From assembly GCA_031553215.1 (NCBI GenBank), contig JAVBLW010000006.1:310001-374000 (forward strand): a stretch of 64,000 nt of DNA, written 5' to 3'. Shown here one piece after another: positions 60,792-64,000 of the stretch. Position numbers and translations under genes: made by a program. Numbering within the stretch: position 1 is the stretch's first letter; each line of letters opens with the position of its first letter. Origin of the DNA: JAVBLW01 sp031553215 (lineage in GTDB: Bacteria; Bacillota_I; Bacilli_A; Acholeplasmatales; Anaeroplasmataceae). The notes under the pieces are model-generated. The model was given only the letters and a program-made list of their open reading frames with translations, searched no databases and was not told where the DNA came from.

Positions 60792-62201
60792 CTACCCGAT
60801 AGAATCCTCCATTTCTAATTTTATTAAGCGATTTAATTCTACTGCATATTCCATTGGTAATTCCTTACTAAATGGTTCAATAAACCCCATAACTATTGTT
60901 TCAGTTGCCTGAGCTTCAGTTAAGCCTCTACTCATTAAATAAAACAATTGTTCTTCGTTTACTTTACTAACAGTAGCTTCATGTTCAATATACATTTCAT
61001 CATTTGCACCTTCATTAGTTGGAATTGTATCACTATATGATATTCCATCTAATATTAAAGTATCACATTCAATATGACTTCTGGCACCCTTAGCATTTGG
61101 ACCGCAACTAACCTTACCACGGTAATTAACTCGTCCACCACCACGGCAAATAGATTTAGATATTACCGTTGAAGTAGAATTTTCTCCTAGGTGAATCATT
61201 CTAGCGCCAGTATCTTGATGTTGGTTTTCTGCTGCGAATGCTATTGATACCGTTGTACCCTTAGAATTTTTACCTTTTAGGATACATGCTGGATATTTCA
61301 TATTAATTCCTGCACCGATGTTTCCATCAATCCATTCCATATGACCATTTTCTTCAACTAGAGTTCTTTTTGTAACTAAGTTAACTATATTTGTTGCCCA
61401 ATTTTGAACGGTTGAATAACGGCAATATCCATCTTTTTTTACATATATTTCAACTACCGCAGCATGAAGTGAATCTTTTGAATATTGAGGGGCTGTACAT
61501 CCTTCAACATAATGAATACTTGCACCTTCATCCACAATAATTAATGTTCTTTCAAATTGTCCCATTCTTTCAGAGTTAATTCTAAAATATGATTGAACAG
61601 GTTTTTCCACCTTTACACCCTTTGGTACATATATTACTGAACCACCAGACCATACAGCACTATTTAAAGCCGCATATTTATTATCTGTTGGAGGGACTAA
61701 TTTTCCCATATATTCTTTAAGTAAATCTGGATATAATTTTAAAGCTGTATCTGTATCTGTAAAAATTACTCCAAGATCATCTAATTCTTTTAGAGTATTA
61801 TGATAAACAACTTCACTTTCGAATTGAGTAGATGCACCTGATAAGTATTTTTGTTCAGATTCAGGAATACCTAACTTATCAAAAGTTTCTTTTATTTCTG
61901 CAGGTACTTCCTCCCAAGCATTTTCGGTTTTTTCAGTTGATTTAATATAATATGTATAATCATCAAAATTAATTCCTGATAAATCTGGGCCAAAATCGGG
62001 ATTTTGTTGTTTATTAAAAGATTCGTAACTCTTTAAACGAAAATCTAGCATCCAATCAGGTTCATTTTTGGTACTACTGATAAAACGAATTACATCTTCA
62101 TTTAATCCTTTACCTGAATCTAATACTGATTTTGTATCGGTTACAAATCCATATTTATATTCTTCTACTAGATTTAAATCCTTATCTTTTTTCATTTTCA
62201 T
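60792..62201 (-). CDS. sufB: Fe-S cluster assembly scaffold SufB
   Basis: The protein has 469 residues and the SufB beta-helix family: GGSVIYVPKGVKVEKPVQSY, EGCTAPQYSKDSLHAAVVEI, VTKRTLVEENGHMEWIDGNI and SRGLTEAQATETIVMGFIEP. It is part of the SufBC2D scaffold that assembles [4Fe-4S] clusters. The exact start is uncertain (GTG 62204, ATG 62201 or ATG 62195). It overlaps sufU by about 20 bp. Its clusters would supply NifH, NifB and the NifDK-like proteins. Confidence 0.95.
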   Translation of the reverse strand: MKMKKDKDLNLVEEYKYGFVTDTKSVLDSGKGLNEDVIRFISSTKNEPDWMLDFRLKSYESFNKQQNPDFGPDLSGINFDDYTYYIKSTEKTENAWEEVPAEIKETFDKLGIPESEQKYLSGASTQFESEVVYHNTLKELDDLGVIFTDTDTALKLYPDLLKEYMGKLVPPTDNKYAALNSAVWSGGSVIYVPKGVKVEKPVQSYFRINSERMGQFERTLIIVDEGASIHYVEGCTAPQYSKDSLHAAVVEIYVKKDGYCRYSTVQNWATNIVNLVTKRTLVEENGHMEWIDGNIGAGINMKYPACILKGKNSKGTTVSIAFAAENQHQDTGARMIHLGENSTSTVISKSICRGGGRVNYRGKVSCGPNAKGARSHIECDTLILDGISYSDTIPTNEGANDEMYIEHEATVSKVNEEQLFYLMSRGLTEAQATETIVMGFIEPFSKELPMEYAVELNRLIKLEMEDSIG

Positions 62202-62640
62202 CACTCACTTCTTGAATGGCTTTTTCAATAGCTTTCCATGATAGTGTCGCACACTTGATTCTAGCTGGAAATTGACTTACTCCGGTATAGGCAATTGCTT
62301 CTCCAAGTTTTTCTTCCATTTCTAAAGAAACTTCTTCACCTTTTATCATTGTGTAAAACTCCTGGATTATTTCATTTGCTTCAGTTAGTTCCTTATCTTT
62401 TAGTGTTTCGCTCATTACACTCGCACTAGAACAACAAATAGAACATCCATGTCCATCATGTCTGATATCTACTACTTTATTATCTTCTACTTTTAATTCG
62501 ACATTTATATCATCGCCACATGAAGGATTATTAAAGTGAACATGATGATAATCATCTAGTTTTTTTAATCCTTTGTTTTTAGGATTCTTGTAATGATCCA
62601 TTATTACACTGCGATATAACTGTTCAATATTTCTACTCAT
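62182..62640 (-). CDS. sufU: Zinc-dependent sulfur acceptor SufU
   Basis: The protein has 152 residues. Cysteines NPSCGDD, HGCSICCSS and RIKCATLSW match the SufU Zn/sulfur-acceptor pattern with Asp43 nearby. It accepts persulfide sulfur from SufS. It is 11 bp after sufS. Confidence 0.95.
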   Translation of the reverse strand: MSRNIEQLYRSVIMDHYKNPKNKGLKKLDDYHHVHFNNPSCGDDINVELKVEDNKVVDIRHDGHGCSICCSSASVMSETLKDKELTEANEIIQEFYTMIKGEEVSLEMEEKLGEAIAYTGVSQFPARIKCATLSWKAIEKAIQEVSDENEKR

Positions 62641-62651
62641 ATTTATTACCT

Positions 62652-63860
62652 CTAAAAGCCTTGAAAAAACTCCTTAGCTTTCTTTACATTCTCAACTAAT
62701 CTATGCACATCTTCCATTGTATTATAAAAATAGAACGATGCTCTAGTTGTAGATATTTGATTTAACCATGCTGTACAAAGCTGTGCACAATGATGACCTG
62801 CTCTTATACAAATTCCACCTTGATCATAGATACTAGCTGCATCATGAGGATGAACATCTTTAATATTAAAGGTTACAATGCCTGTTTCACAAGTTTCATT
62901 ATATATTTCTACATCTGGTATTTCTTTTAATAATCTAATGGCTTCTTTAGCAAGCAAATTTTCATATCTTGCAATTTCATTGAAATCATACTTACTTAAA
63001 AAATCACATGCTTCTCCAAGTCCAATTGCTTCGGCAATTATTGGAGTACCAGTTTCAAATTTGTATGGAGTTGCTTTAAAAGACATACTATCTTTAGTAA
63101 TTATATCAGCCATATCTCCACCAAATTCAATTGGATACATTTGATCTAATAGCTCTTTTTTACCGTATAAAACACCAATCCCTGTTGGCCCGCACATCTT
63201 ATGTCCTGAGAAAGATAGGAAATCACAATCTAACTTTTTCACATCTACTCTCATATGTGGAACTGCCTGTGCACCATCAACACTAACGATAACTCCTTGC
63301 TTGTGAGCAATATCAATTATTTCTTTTATTGGAGTCACATATCCCATTACATTACTTACATATGTTAGCGCAACAACCTTTGTTTTAGGTGTTAATACTT
63401 TTTTGAAATTTTCGACAGTAATTCTTCCATCTTTATTAAGGGGAATATAGACTATTTTTGCTTTTTTTATTTGCGCAATGTTAAACCAAGGTAAATGTGA
63501 TGAATGGTGCTCCAATTCCGAAGTGATTATTTCATCACCTTCATTAATATTAGACATACCATAAGACATTGCCACTAAATTAAGACTAGCAGAAGTTCCC
63601 CTAGTGAAAACAACCTCTTCAAAAGAAGAGTTTATAAACTTGGCTACCTTATGTCTAGCATCTTCATACATATCAGTTGCTTCATAGCTTAACTGATATA
63701 CACCTCTATGAACATTTACTCCTAATCTTTGATAATAATCATTTACTTTATCAATAACGCATTTTGGTTTTAAGCTCGATGCGGCACTATCAAGATAAGT
63801 AAGATTGGGATTATTTTCAAGTACAGGAAACATATTTCTTATTTCCTTTATATTTAACAT
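62652..63860 (-). CDS. sufS: Cysteine desulfurase SufS
   Basis: The protein has 402 residues. PLP Lys lies in SFSGHKMCGPTG and the catalytic Cys in RAGHHCAQ. It takes sulfur from cysteine and hands it to SufU. It is the only cysteine desulfurase in the window and so the probable sulfur source for ThiI and for the nitrogenase-like clusters. No nifS is present near the nif-like genes. Confidence 0.96.
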   Translation of the reverse strand: MLNIKEIRNMFPVLENNPNLTYLDSAASSLKPKCVIDKVNDYYQRLGVNVHRGVYQLSYEATDMYEDARHKVAKFINSSFEEVVFTRGTSASLNLVAMSYGMSNINEGDEIITSELEHHSSHLPWFNIAQIKKAKIVYIPLNKDGRITVENFKKVLTPKTKVVALTYVSNVMGYVTPIKEIIDIAHKQGVIVSVDGAQAVPHMRVDVKKLDCDFLSFSGHKMCGPTGIGVLYGKKELLDQMYPIEFGGDMADIITKDSMSFKATPYKFETGTPIIAEAIGLGEACDFLSKYDFNEIARYENLLAKEAIRLLKEIPDVEIYNETCETGIVTFNIKDVHPHDAASIYDQGGICIRAGHHCAQLCTAWLNQISTTRASFYFYNTMEDVHRLVENVKKAKEFFQGF

Positions 63861-63865
63861 TTAAA

Positions 63866-64000
63866 TCACCCGATTAATTCATTTATTTTGTTTGAAATTT
63901 CTTGTTTCAATTCTTCATTTATAATTGTTTTTAATACTGGATCAATAAGTCCCGAAAGAATCAATAAGAATGCATCGGTTTTTGATAACCCTCGACTCAT
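63866..64000 (-). CDS. sufD: SufD C-terminal end (partial, continues beyond the right edge)
   Basis: The 44 visible C-terminal residues begin MSRGLSKTDAFLLILSGLID and end in INELIG plus a TGA stop. This matches the conserved SufB/SufD end (RGLS...A..LI..GF). The gene stops 5 bp before the sufS start, giving the standard Bacillota order sufD-sufS-sufU-sufB. A sufC gene would lie outside the window. Confidence 0.85.
   Translation of the reverse strand: MSRGLSKTDAFLLILSGLIDPVLKTIINEELKQEISNKINELIG

Noticed and set aside
1..64000. Mobile elements, CRISPR arrays, tRNA and rRNA genes
   Set aside because: No transposase or integrase frames, no regularly spaced repeats, and no cloverleaf or rRNA-like segments were found in the intergenic regions.

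Overview
The window is one continuous, gene-dense stretch of an AT-rich (about 30% GC by eye) Gram-positive chromosome. Several features point to an endospore-forming Bacilli/Erysipelotrichia-like Bacillota: a tandem-domain alpha/beta small acid-soluble spore protein, a YjcZ-like spore peptide, the ylbD-ylbE-ylbF-ylbG block, a YtaF-like protein, AddAB recombination, a SufD-SufS-SufU-SufB Fe-S system and a CIRCE-like heat-shock operator. TGA behaves as a stop codon (sufD). No rRNA, tRNA, CRISPR array, insertion sequence or prophage was seen, and no gap longer than about 210 bases lacks a gene.

Layout. (1) 1-11105, all on the minus strand: a sulfur/nitrogenase-like island. A LysR regulator is followed by a MetB/CGL-type enzyme and a MalY/PatB-type C-S lyase. 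Next comes a second operon with its own strong promoter: cysK, a NifB-family radical SAM protein, a NifX-like protein, NifH, a second divergent cysteine synthase, NifD-like, NifK-like and a second NifX-like protein. Last is an Rrf2 (CymR/IscR-type) regulator cut by the window edge. nifE, nifN and nifV are absent. Embedding in cysteine and methionine genes suggests a nitrogenase-like reductase for sulfur acquisition (compare methylthio-alkane reductase) rather than N2 fixation. Three related AT-rich motifs with a CCTAT/ATAGG core lie in front of the Rrf2 gene, the cysK-nif operon and the metB-like operon, and may be a shared operator. (2) 11270-21558: a MATE exporter with an unusual N-terminal coiled coil, rsmH, yceD-rpmF, tmcAL, NudF behind a perfect 26-bp palindrome, htpG with a CIRCE-like operator, and a CPA2 antiporter. 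(3) 21595-25309: an accessory cassette of four tandem four-TM/coiled-coil membrane proteins led by a membrane-bound Xre regulator, then a YjdF-like membrane protein. (4) 25314-43742: housekeeping genes. These are an RpiB-like isomerase, rplS, trmD, rimM, addAB, khpA, rpsP, ylbG-F-E-D, rmuC, a flippase, spore genes, def, a TrmH methyltransferase, thiI and rpsD with a structured leader. (5) 43820-55370: a secreted pectate lyase lipoprotein, a SsuA/SsuC-type importer pair without ATPase, two PH-domain membrane proteins, a pgk-regulator-HPr-tpiA operon, a ComK-like protein and a sugar ABC ATPase. (6) 55448-64000: a PucR-like regulator, a hydrolase/membrane MurF-like/Ddl cluster, a second MATE protein and sufB-sufU-sufS-(sufD).

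How it fits together. The left island and the right-hand suf operon both serve sulfur and Fe-S metabolism: cysteine made by CysK can feed SufS-SufU-SufB, and those clusters are needed by NifH, NifB and NifDK. The Rrf2 and LysR genes at the two ends of the island are natural candidates for sensing cysteine or O-acetylserine status. All functions are inferred from sequence reading; no database search was run.
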